Shown piece by piece: positions 7,706 to 14,340 of a DNA stretch of 15,554 nt (positions within the stretch are counted from its first letter, which is position 1; every line of letters begins with the position of its first letter). The DNA is from Methanoregula sp. UBA247. GTDB lineage: Archaea > Halobacteriota > Methanomicrobia > Methanomicrobiales > Methanospirillaceae. The position numbers were made by a program, and so were the translations under genes. The notes under the pieces were generated by a model. That model was not told where the DNA came from and made no database searches. It saw only the letters and a list, made by a program, of their open reading frames with translations. Location of the stretch: assembly GCA_002495055.1 (NCBI GenBank), contig DADR01000002.1:1-15554 (forward strand), in the 5' to 3' direction.

Positions 7706-8791
7706 ATGAAACAGGAGAACACGCACTATCGTGATAGATTTGATCGCGTTATTGCAGATACCCTCGGGCAGGCAATCCGTATCGTCGCTGCTGATCCAGC
7801 CCTTGTCATACCGGGTTCCGTGCTCCTTCACCACCAGAGAAAAGCAGCGCAGGTGCGGAAGAAGTACGAGCAGGAGGGGCTGCTTGTCCCGCCGGTGATG
7901 ATCATCAGTATCACATCGCGGTGCAACCTCGCCTGTGCGGGCTGCTATATGAAACAACAGCGTGAACACCAGACACCGGAGATGAGCCAGGACCTGCTCT
8001 GTTCGATCGTTTCAGAGGCTGCTGACCTTGGGGTTTCTGTTGTGGTAATTGCGGGTGGCGAACCGCTTCTCAGGAAAGATGAGATCCTTTCTCTCGCACA
8101 TTCCTTCCCCCATATCCTGTTTCCGCTGTTTACCAATGGACTCATGATTGACAAAGACTCCGCGGGGGAGATTGCGAAACAAAAAAACATCGTCCCGTTG
8201 ATCAGCTTCGAAGGTTTCCGTCCCGATACCGATTCCCGCAGGGGAAGCGGGATATATGACCGTTTGTTGACATCCTGTTCTGTCTTAAAAGGGAATGGCA
8301 TATTCTTCGGGTGTTCGGTTACCGTCACCCGTGGGAACATTGACCAGGTTACTGAGGACAGATTCATACAAGGGATGATGGATGCAGGCGCACGGGTATT
8401 CACATTCGTAGAATATGTCCCGATCGAGCCCGGTACCGAAGACCTTGTGCTGACCCGCGATCAGCAAAAATCCCTGTATGCCCATATGTCAGCATTTGAG
8501 ATGCAATTTCCCGCGTTGTTCATCGGATTTCCCGGTGATGAGGAACAGTATGGCGGATGTCTTGCTGCTGGCAGGGGATTTATCCACATCAGCTCGTCAG
8601 GAAACGTTGAACCCTGCCCGGCAGCTCCCTTCTCGGATGCAAGCCTCACGAGAGTTTCACTCAGGGATGCGCTGGGATCACCACTCTTCGATACCATCCG
8701 ACAGCACCATGACCTGCTGACGGAAACGAAAGGTGGCTGTGCCCTCTGGACGAACCGGGAATGGGTGCAGAAGCTGATGCAAAAACCCTGA
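7706..8791 (+). CDS. Radical SAM protein with SPASM-like C-terminal cysteines
   Basis: A 361-residue radical SAM enzyme. The cluster motif is C73-X3-C77-X2-C80 within SRCNLACAGCYM, which binds the [4Fe-4S] cluster that cleaves SAM. IAGGEPLL is the following GGE SAM-contact motif. Further cysteines C285, C304 (GNVEPCP) and C345 (KGGC) sit where SPASM/twitch domains bind auxiliary clusters, but the set looks minimal. A strong AAGGAGATAT ribosome site precedes the ATG, after a 37-base gap from the membrane protein. It is the last gene of the + strand cluster. Radical SAM enzymes need a low-potential reductant, which the neighbouring flavodoxin, EFR1 and Isf proteins could supply. Substrate not identifiable. 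Confidence 0.87.
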   Translation: MKQENTHYRDRFDRVIADTLGQAIRIVAADPALVIPGSVLLHHQRKAAQVRKKYEQEGLLVPPVMIISITSRCNLACAGCYMKQQREHQTPEMSQDLLCSIVSEAADLGVSVVVIAGGEPLLRKDEILSLAHSFPHILFPLFTNGLMIDKDSAGEIAKQKNIVPLISFEGFRPDTDSRRGSGIYDRLLTSCSVLKGNGIFFGCSVTVTRGNIDQVTEDRFIQGMMDAGARVFTFVEYVPIEPGTEDLVLTRDQQKSLYAHMSAFEMQFPALFIGFPGDEEQYGGCLAAGRGFIHISSSGNVEPCPAAPFSDASLTRVSLRDALGSPLFDTIRQHHDLLTETKGGCALWTNREWVQKLMQKP

Positions 8792-8826
8792 ATACCTGTG
8801 GGGGCAGAATCATGAATTCCCAAGTC

Positions 8827-8832
8827 TTTTTT
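8827..8832 (+). terminator. T-run after the redox cluster
   Basis: A T6 run 36 bases past the radical SAM stop is followed by further T-rich sequence around 8860-8880, with no strong hairpin. Archaeal RNA polymerase can terminate at such T-rich tracts, so this is the likely 3' end of the cluster transcript. Confidence 0.35.
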
Positions 8833-8920
8833 ATCGAGGGAGTCTTTATGCAAAATTCATCTTTTATTGTATCTTGTGCTGAATGTTTCTCCTGTTGTCA
8901 GGTATACCGGCCGAGAATTC

Positions 8921-9166
8921 TTACTGTTTATCCCCTCGCATACTTTCGTGAAGAAGAAACAGACCCATGGCCACCCCATACAGAAAACCAACAAATGCCC
9001 CCTTGATTCCATCAAAGAACCCAAAAATAATTGTACCGCCAAACACAATTGGCCAGAACCAGAACTTCGCCCTTTTGAATTCTGTACTGTCATTCAAAAT
9101 CTGTATATCTTCCTGGTCCTTCAGGGTTCTTGTAATCGCGGGGTAGTGGGATGAATCGCGAAGCAT
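8921..9166 (-). CDS. Small membrane protein, 81 residues, unknown function
   Basis: A minus-strand frame of 81 residues with a hydrophilic N-terminal third and two hydrophobic segments, about residues 36-52 (starting FWFWPIVFGG) and 56-73 (GIKGAFVGFLYGVAMGL). These are glycine-rich and end in a charged tail HESMRGDKQ, as expected for a helical hairpin. I do not recognise the family. No ribosome site is present. Instead a TATA element lies about 22-29 bases upstream of the ATG, which would place transcription initiation at the start codon, giving a leaderless mRNA. The convincing protein composition and the promoter position make it a better candidate than the overlapping + strand frames. Confidence 0.6.
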   Translation of the reverse strand: MLRDSSHYPAITRTLKDQEDIQILNDSTEFKRAKFWFWPIVFGGTIIFGFFDGIKGAFVGFLYGVAMGLFLLHESMRGDKQ

Positions 9167-9169
9167 GTT

Positions 9170-9197
9170 TATTCGAATAGTTATTAATTATATATTA
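9170..9197 (-). promoter_or_regulatory. Leaderless TATA promoter with a 10-bp palindrome
   Basis: On the minus strand an AATATATAA element (9196-9188) is centred about 26 bases before the ATG at 9166, the spacing expected when transcription starts at the start codon. Between the TATA element and the ATG sits a perfect 10-bp palindrome, TATTCGAATA (9170-9179), a possible operator site. Confidence 0.5.
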
Positions 9198-9296
9198 ACT
9201 TACCTTTTTTAATCTATGTATTTTAATTGATTATTTTCATTTTTAAAAGAAATTTTTGCCTTCTATTGTCAAATTATCTTATATATTCAATGCTTT

Positions 9297-9304
9297 TTTA
9301 TATA
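9297..9304 (+). promoter_or_regulatory. Consensus archaeal TATA box TTTATATA
   Basis: An exact match to the archaeal TATA consensus faces the TPR gene. Initiation would fall near 9324-9330, leaving an untranslated leader of about 200 bases before the TPR start, or a short leaderless frame starting at 9321-9324. Confidence 0.5.
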
Positions 9305-9529
9305 TACGACGCTCCGTTTCGTGATGTGGCGTCCTTTCTTAAAAAAAACCGGGTACAATTTCCCTCATCCGGATTCGCATAATTTGTGGAGCAGAAAAAT
9401 CCTGATATCACCGGGAATAATCCTGCAGTTCAGCTGGCAGTCAATGCCCTTGTTTTCCTGACAGGGTTTAGTCGGGGGGAATATGATTCGAGCTTATTCT
9501 TGCTGTAAGGTTTTCTTAAGGAGACATGG

Positions 9530-10384
9530 ATGATATTTTCTTCTGGTATCGCTGTAGGGTCACGAAAACCTTCCCTCTCGCGGGCCGGAGAATCTTTTAT
9601 CGGCTTTCGCACAAGATATGTTCCGGTTGATATGATCATGAAAACCGGAACCGGCAGAGCCCTGTTAGCACTCATCATTATCTCCTCCTTATGCATTCCC
9701 GTATCTGCGTATTCTGCTGATGCACTGAACCTGTACGATTCAGGTTGTACCCTCATGCTGTCGGGAAATAATACCGGGGCAGTGGCATTGTACAACAAAG
9801 CAATCGCGCTTGAACCAGAGTATTTTGAAGCATGGAATGGGATAGCGGATGCCCTCAACCGCGATGGACAGTTCGATGATGCGATCGCGGCATCCAACCG
9901 CTCCCTTGAAATACAGCCGGATTATGTAAACGGGTGGATAAACCGGGGTCAGATCCTCTATAATATCGGTTACCGGTATGAGGATGTGGCGCATGATATG
10001 GCCATGGCTGACACCCTCTATGTCGAACAACTGAGTGCTTTTGAAAAGGCCATCTCCCTTGATCCCGATAATGCCGAAGCATGGTTCAATAAAGGCTACG
10101 CCCTTGCCGGGATGAAACGGTACGATGAGGCAATCGCGGCATTTGACCATGTTAACGTCATCGCTCCTTCTTATCCGAATCTCCAGAAAAACCGGGAGAT
10201 CGCCCTACAACTGCGGGATAAGGTTACCGCTACAATAGTGACAACAGCACCAATAAACCAGACTCTGTCAGAAACATCCGGACATTTACCAACCACTACC
10301 TCTGCTCAGCCTTCACCATTCCCCGTTGAACTGGGTTTTATCGCAATAGTGAGTGCTGCATTCCTGATAATGCAGCGAAAATAG
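9530..10384 (+). CDS. Secreted or surface-anchored TPR protein
   Basis: A 284-residue protein with four tetratricopeptide-type repeats at about residues 65-98, 99-132, 133-181 and 182-215. The third is expanded by about 15 residues (GYRYEDVAHDMAMADTLYVE). TPR units mediate protein-protein contacts. A signal peptide is clear in MKTGTGRALLALIIISSLCI (residues 37-56), with an AYS-type cleavage region near 60-63. A Thr/Pro/Ser-rich linker leads to a C-terminal helix at 264-281 followed by QRK, resembling archaeal C-terminal cell-surface anchors. Start choice is uncertain: ATG 9530 has a strong AAGGAGA site 5 bases upstream, but ATG 9638 would place the signal peptide at the very N-terminus. The protein is therefore probably exposed outside the cell membrane. 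Confidence 0.8.
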   Translation: MIFSSGIAVGSRKPSLSRAGESFIGFRTRYVPVDMIMKTGTGRALLALIIISSLCIPVSAYSADALNLYDSGCTLMLSGNNTGAVALYNKAIALEPEYFEAWNGIADALNRDGQFDDAIAASNRSLEIQPDYVNGWINRGQILYNIGYRYEDVAHDMAMADTLYVEQLSAFEKAISLDPDNAEAWFNKGYALAGMKRYDEAIAAFDHVNVIAPSYPNLQKNREIALQLRDKVTATIVTTAPINQTLSETSGHLPTTTSAQPSPFPVELGFIAIVSAAFLIMQRK

Positions 10385-10385
10385 G

Positions 10386-10399
10386 TTTTTGATTTTTTT
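10386..10399 (+). terminator. T-rich terminator after the TPR gene
   Basis: T5 and T7 runs separated by GA lie directly after the TPR stop codon. This is a typical archaeal T-run terminator without an obvious hairpin. Confidence 0.45.
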
Positions 10400-10534
10400 C
10401 CTGCACTACATCAATAACCCATCATTGTTACCATCTGTCAGGAGTATTCGCAGGGTACGTTACTGACTGTTTTTTTAGGATCGGTGTAGCTTATTCTGGA
10501 TATGGCGATTTTAATAAAGGAAATGGGTACTGTA

Positions 10535-11941
10535 TCACGCGTTTGCCAGCAGGCGCGATATGTATATGCGGGCCCACACGAACGATACAATCCCCCCGAG
10601 GATATCCCCGGCAACAATTCCCCACCAGACCCCGTGTTCACCATACCCGAGCACAATCCCGATCAGGTAGGCAAAGACCGCAATGAAGACCAGGTTCCGC
10701 AGGACGGTCATGACCAGCGATGTCATCCCCTTGCCTGTTGCCTGGAAGATAGATCCCGACATGACACCCGGTGGGATGAACGGGTAGAAGAAACACATGA
10801 TGGCGAGGAAGGCCGCAATCTCCGGTCCAAGGTGAGCGCTCTCCGGTGAATAGGTAAATATTCCAGCGATCTGCCGGGCGAAGATGTAGGTGATAGCGCT
10901 GGTGACAAGGGCAATGGCAATACCGAGCGTGACCGAGAAGGTATGGGCAGTACGGATATTGGTAAATTTCCGTGCACCAAAGGCAGCCCCGGCCACAGAG
11001 ATGACTGCAGTACTGATGGCAATCATGGGAATGATGGCAAAGAACACGACCCGCCATCCCGCGGTATAGACTGCGACAGCATCCGTACCTGCAGTCGCGA
11101 CAAGCAATCCGTTTATGAAGATCGCGAGGATCGACATAAGGAAGAATTCAACACTGGCCGGAAGACCAACGCCGAGGATATCCCGGACGGTCTTCCTGTC
11201 CCACGAAAATGCCTTGTAGGAGATCGTAACGTAGGTGTCCTTCCTGATGAAGAACCAGTAAAGAAGTACGCCCGAAACCATCACGAGAGAAACAATCATG
11301 CCCCAGGCAGCCCCAGCGATGCCCATACCTGCCGTGTAGATGAGGAGCGGGTCGAGGACCATATTCAGGACCGAGGAGGCGCCCATGACATACATTGCCC
11401 GTTTCGCATCTCCTTCCGCCCTGAGGATCGCGTATGCAATATTGGTGAAGAGAAGGAGGACCATTCCCAAAAAGACGACCTGCCCGTACGCAGTAGCAAG
11501 CCCGGCAGTCTCTCCCGCCCCGAAAAGTCTGACAATCGGGCCGGTGAGGAGGATCAGGGGGATGGTGAAGATCGCCGACAGGATAAGGACGAGCAGGAGA
11601 GCATGGACCGCTGCATTATCAGCACCGGCCTTGTCCTTTGCACCGATGCGACGGGAGATGACAGAGGCCACACCAGCCCCCAACCCATTGCTCAGTCCAA
11701 TAAGGATCATGAAGAGCGGGGTGACGAACCCGACCGCAGCAAGGGCGTTGGAGCCAAGGCCGGCGACCCAGATGGCGTTGACGATATTGTAGGTCGACAT
11801 TAAAAACATCGCGATGATCATGGGACCCGACAGTTTGATGATGGCTTTTTTTGGGTCTCCCATGAGGAGAGCTATCCCTTCGGTACTGCCTTTCCTGGGC
11901 TTTACAGACGGTGGCGTGTCTTGTGAATTATTTATCTTCAA
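10535..11941 (-). CDS. MATE family multidrug/cation efflux transporter
   Basis: A 468-residue polytopic membrane protein of normal MATE length, with about twelve hydrophobic helices in two repeats. The first repeat begins LSGPMIIAMFLMSTYNIVNA and contains the family-typical GSNALAAVGF and GLGAGVASVISRRIGA blocks; the second begins near VGLPASVEFFL. MATE proteins export cationic drugs or metabolites in exchange for Na+ or H+. The start overlaps the end of the MarR gene by 14 bases, so the two form an operon and the pump is probably controlled by that regulator. No separate promoter is visible. The first ~30 residues (KINNSQDTPPSVKPRKGSTE) are a hydrophilic cytoplasmic extension. Confidence 0.93.
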   Translation of the reverse strand: MKINNSQDTPPSVKPRKGSTEGIALLMGDPKKAIIKLSGPMIIAMFLMSTYNIVNAIWVAGLGSNALAAVGFVTPLFMILIGLSNGLGAGVASVISRRIGAKDKAGADNAAVHALLLVLILSAIFTIPLILLTGPIVRLFGAGETAGLATAYGQVVFLGMVLLLFTNIAYAILRAEGDAKRAMYVMGASSVLNMVLDPLLIYTAGMGIAGAAWGMIVSLVMVSGVLLYWFFIRKDTYVTISYKAFSWDRKTVRDILGVGLPASVEFFLMSILAIFINGLLVATAGTDAVAVYTAGWRVVFFAIIPMIAISTAVISVAGAAFGARKFTNIRTAHTFSVTLGIAIALVTSAITYIFARQIAGIFTYSPESAHLGPEIAAFLAIMCFFYPFIPPGVMSGSIFQATGKGMTSLVMTVLRNLVFIAVFAYLIGIVLGYGEHGVWWGIVAGDILGGIVSFVWARIYISRLLANA

Positions 11942-12401
11942 GGGAAAAATCTCCGGAATTGTGTATGGCCAGATAGCTGTTCTGTGCTACGGTACGCATA
12001 AGCGTGTTGAGGGTGTTCTTCTCATCCTGAGAAAGGCCGGTGTAGACCCGTAATTCCCATTCGCGATCGATTGCCTGCAACACCGGTACTATCTTCTCAC
12101 CTTTCTCAGTGAGAAAGAGGCGCACCGCCCTGCGGTTTTCAGGATCTACGATCTGCCGGATATACCCGGCATCTTTTAATTTTTTTACTGCCCGGGCTAT
12201 CGTTCCCTTATCGAGATGATAGTGCCGGACAAAGGCCTCCTGCATGATGTTCTGTTCCCTGGAGAGGAGCATCAGGACCGGGAACTGGCCTGCCGAGAGT
12301 CCCAGCGGCCTGAGCCGGTCGTTGAGGAAGATATACCGGCCTCGGCTGGTGATGGATACCACAGAACCCAGGGGAATATCTGTCGTTACCGGTGATTTCA
12401 T
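11928..12401 (-). CDS. MarR family transcriptional regulator
   Basis: A winged-helix regulator of about 157 residues. The helix-turn-helix region reads YHLDKGTIARAVKKLKDAGY and is followed by the wing DPENRRAVRLFLTEKG, both diagnostic of MarR proteins. Flanking helices would form the dimer interface and ligand pocket. ATG 12401 was chosen; an in-frame GTG at 12407 adds two residues and fits a leaderless start slightly better. It is co-transcribed with the overlapping MATE pump, the classic arrangement of a ligand-released repressor with its efflux pump. An inverted repeat just upstream of its TATA element (12437-12452) is the likely autoregulatory operator. The inducer is unknown. Confidence 0.93.
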   Translation of the reverse strand: MKSPVTTDIPLGSVVSITSRGRYIFLNDRLRPLGLSAGQFPVLMLLSREQNIMQEAFVRHYHLDKGTIARAVKKLKDAGYIRQIVDPENRRAVRLFLTEKGEKIVPVLQAIDREWELRVYTGLSQDEKNTLNTLMRTVAQNSYLAIHNSGDFSLEDK

Positions 12402-12426
12402 TTGCACCCGTAAAGGTTACCGGCAG

Positions 12427-12455
12427 GAAAAATAAATGTTGTCAATGCAACAATT
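12427..12455 (-). promoter_or_regulatory. MarR-MATE promoter with palindromic operator
   Basis: On the minus strand a TATA-like TTTATTTTT lies about 20-30 bases before the MarR start. A palindrome abuts and partly overlaps its upstream edge: TGTTG-N6-CAACA at 12437-12452, extendable to 22 bp (12434-12455) with one mismatched pair. The size and symmetry suit a MarR dimer, and binding there would block TBP/TFB recruitment. Confidence 0.6.
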
Positions 12456-12503
12456 TCCCCGCCCCCTCGCTAAAACCCTGGGTGATCTGAAGTTCACACC
12501 CTC

Positions 12504-12585
12504 TCAAATCAGAGTGCTGGTCAGCCCCCGGATTCACGGATTTGATCAGATACTGTTATAAAAACCTCTTTCCTTGTGCTATAAC
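12504..12585. repeat. Two inverted repeats between GntP and MarR
   Basis: TCAAATC (12504-12510) pairs with GATTTGA (12539-12545), and GTTATA (12555-12560) pairs with TATAAC (12580-12585). On the minus strand a T5 run (12560-12564) sits inside the second pair, so this region may end the GntP transcript. Function uncertain. Confidence 0.3.
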
Positions 12586-12604
12586 CTCTCCGGGAAAACC
12601 CGCA

Positions 12605-13894
12605 TCAGAAAACAAAAAATTCCATGACAGTTGCCACGATGAAGAGAAACAGGCCGACCAGTGCAACAGGCAACGTATAATTCCTGACAACCGTTCCGAT
12701 ATCATCACCAGTTGTACGCTGGACGAGCCAGAAGAATGGATCGGTCACATAAGATATGACACACGACCCGGCACTGATCAGGAGAATAAGCGGAATAGGG
12801 TGGATCGCTCCCACCACTGACGAGCCTGCGAGCACTTCTGCAGTAATCACTGCAGTTACAACCCGCGACCCCTGAGCGGTTTCAATCAATGCAGCGAGGA
12901 GGAATGGAACAAAGATGATCGGTATGATGAGCGTGAGCTGCCCGAGAGCTGCCTGTGCAAAACCGCTTTTGACAATGACGAACCCGAGGGCGCCGGCCCC
13001 GCATATGTCAAAGATAATGATCCCGGCATGCTTAGCACCCTGTGTCAATCCGGAAGAACGGGCAGCCTGTGGTGAAAGGACAAGAGCCGTGACTGCCCCG
13101 ACGAGCATAATGAAATTGATCATGCTCATATGGGAAAGCTGAAGAATAAAGAGTGAGACCGGAACCGATACCGCGATTGCAATAAAAGGCACCCATGCCC
13201 GCCAGTGAACCGGGGCGGGTGAACTAACGACACCGGTAATTGGCGTGCTGGGATCAGCTACTGCAGGTATCCGGGTTTTATCTGTCACTATACCTTCAGC
13301 AGATCCCCAGCGGAAAAAGAACAGGATTCCCGCAAGCGCCACAAGAGAGAGAGGGATAGTAATGGCATCGAATACAAGCGGGTTCATTCCCCCGGAGAAC
13401 GCGTCGAAAAGGGGTATGACAACGGGGGTGGGATATACCAGTGCATAGGAGATGATCGCCCCTATCGCGGAGAGATACAGGAGCATATTGCGTTTTTTCG
13501 GATCTTTTTCAAGACTATCGAGTATCGGGTTCAGCATGATGTAAGCCGTGATACAGCAGGTGATGGGGACCGCCAGGACATATCCTGTCACCCCTGCAAT
13601 CACCGGGGGATTATGGATACGCTGACGTATATCGGTGACAATCTCTTCTATCTGGTGCTGTTCCTGGAGCAGTCTGGCGATGACCGCTCCGCAGAGAATG
13701 ATAATACCGAATGCTGAAAAGACTTTTCCGACCCCCGCAGTGATCCCCGATAATGTCGCGTCAAGGCTCAACCCTGCGAGGAGCCCGAACAGGATCGAAC
13801 CTCCAATCAGCGTGAAGAACGGGGAGATCCTGTACCGGATACTGATCAGGGTGATGAGAGCGAGAGTGATCGCAAATGCGATAAGGGGATCCAT
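12605..13894 (-). CDS. GntP-family permease (gluconate/organic acid transporter-like)
   Basis: A 429-residue membrane protein with about eleven to twelve hydrophobic helices. The N-terminal ISPFFTLIGGSILFGLLAG, the VFSAFGIIILCGAVIARLLQ block and the later ALIETAQGSRVVTAVITAE block match the GntP family of H+-coupled gluconate and sugar-acid symporters. That last block corresponds to the conserved AQGS segment. VPITCCITAYIMLNPIL and YPTPVVIPLFDAF fit the helix breaks of this ion-transporter superfamily. The gene stands alone on the minus strand. Methanogens do not normally grow on gluconate, so the substrate may be another carboxylate. A hairpin with U-tract lies 24-73 bases before the ATG. 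Confidence 0.8.
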   Translation of the reverse strand: MDPLIAFAITLALITLISIRYRISPFFTLIGGSILFGLLAGLSLDATLSGITAGVGKVFSAFGIIILCGAVIARLLQEQHQIEEIVTDIRQRIHNPPVIAGVTGYVLAVPITCCITAYIMLNPILDSLEKDPKKRNMLLYLSAIGAIISYALVYPTPVVIPLFDAFSGGMNPLVFDAITIPLSLVALAGILFFFRWGSAEGIVTDKTRIPAVADPSTPITGVVSSPAPVHWRAWVPFIAIAVSVPVSLFILQLSHMSMINFIMLVGAVTALVLSPQAARSSGLTQGAKHAGIIIFDICGAGALGFVIVKSGFAQAALGQLTLIIPIIFVPFLLAALIETAQGSRVVTAVITAEVLAGSSVVGAIHPIPLILLISAGSCVISYVTDPFFWLVQRTTGDDIGTVVRNYTLPVALVGLFLFIVATVMEFFVF

Positions 13895-13905
13895 GAATAG
13901 TATTC
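13895..13905. repeat. 11-bp palindrome abutting the GntP start codon
   Basis: GAATA-G-TATTC is symmetrical around 13900 and touches the start codon of the minus-strand permease gene. It could be an operator over the transcription start or a chance palindrome. Confidence 0.3.
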
Positions 13906-13917
13906 TTGCACCCGGGT

Positions 13918-13967
13918 AAAAAAAATGGCTTACCTGATCCGGGAAATTCCTGCTCCTGCTCAGGTAA
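13918..13967 (-). terminator. Hairpin plus U8 upstream of the GntP gene (terminator or attenuator)
   Basis: On the minus strand an 8-bp perfect stem (TTACCTGA 13930-13937 with TCAGGTAA 13960-13967, 22-base loop) is followed four bases later by eight T residues (13925-13918), only about 23 bases before the GntP ATG. This has intrinsic-terminator form. The T-run also lies at the place of a -22 to -33 TATA-like element for the same gene, so it may instead be promoter sequence. Confidence 0.45.
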
Positions 13968-14284
13968 CCGCTGGATTTCTGCGGTGATCTGATTATTCAG
14001 GGTCACCTGTGGTGCCGCCATTATCGGGGACCTGGGTACCTCTCTTACCGGATATCATGATTGCTGCAAAACCTTCTGGAAAGGCAGCTCATTACGGTCT
14101 TTTATTCTTTGAGCACATACTCGGGTTTATGGGTTATCTGGTTTATGGGAGACACTGCTGTCGGATATCGTGTCAGGATACTTCCTTTGCGATGAAAGCG
14201 GCTGGTGCGATGGGTTATTGAGTTTTCGGTCAAATTGGTAGCAGGTACATGAAAACCCAATCTGATAAAAGACCGGAAGGGATT

Positions 14285-14340
14285 TTTTAAATAATAATAA
14301 CGGTTTTATTCATTATTGAATAGTACGAAGGGTGTGAATA
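14285..14340 (+). promoter_or_regulatory. Promoter region of the coiled-coil gene
   Basis: A TATA-like TTTTAAATAATAA (14285-14299) is followed about 10 bases later by the palindrome ATTCA-TTAT-TGAAT (14308-14321), near the expected transcription start. A GGGTG ribosome-site-like motif (14330-14334) lies 6 bases before the ATG. Confidence 0.4.

Larger units (their letters stand above)
9167..9529. other. Divergent intergenic region, AT-rich in its left half
   Basis: This 363-base gap separates the small minus-strand membrane gene from the TPR gene. Bases 9170-9307 are strongly AT-rich and hold promoter-like elements on both strands. From about 9308 base composition returns to normal. This right part contains a weak inverted repeat GACGC/GCGTC (9308-9312 and 9329-9333) and a 45-codon open frame at 9324-9461 of uncertain status. 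No RNA gene is recognisable. Confidence 0.6.
13895..14340. other. Intergenic region between divergent GntP and coiled-coil genes
   Basis: Apart from the palindrome and the hairpin next to the GntP start, and the promoter of the coiled-coil gene at its right end, I see no gene here. A 10-bp direct repeat GGTTTATGGG occurs at 14124-14133 and 14140-14149. Short open frames on both strands give low-complexity or unrecognisable peptides. Confidence 0.55.

Noticed and set aside
9430..9897. 155-residue minus-strand frame overlapping the TPR gene
   Set aside because: Shadow of the TPR coding region, with no coherent protein features.
10943..11803. 286-residue + strand frame antisense to the MATE gene
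   Set aside because: Extremely hydrophilic, repetitive D/E/R/K composition typical of the antisense of a membrane protein gene; the minus-strand MATE frame explains the region.
13761..14021. 86-residue minus-strand frame running into the GntP gene
   Set aside because: Most of it lies out of frame over the permease gene, and its own part has no recognisable motif; it may only be a leader frame.
14124..14149. Direct repeat GGTTTATGGG with 16-base period
   Set aside because: Only two short copies; not a CRISPR or iteron array and easily due to chance.
14009..14221. 70-residue + strand frame in the GntP/coiled-coil gap
   Set aside because: No ribosome site or promoter nearby, no family resemblance, and unusual composition.
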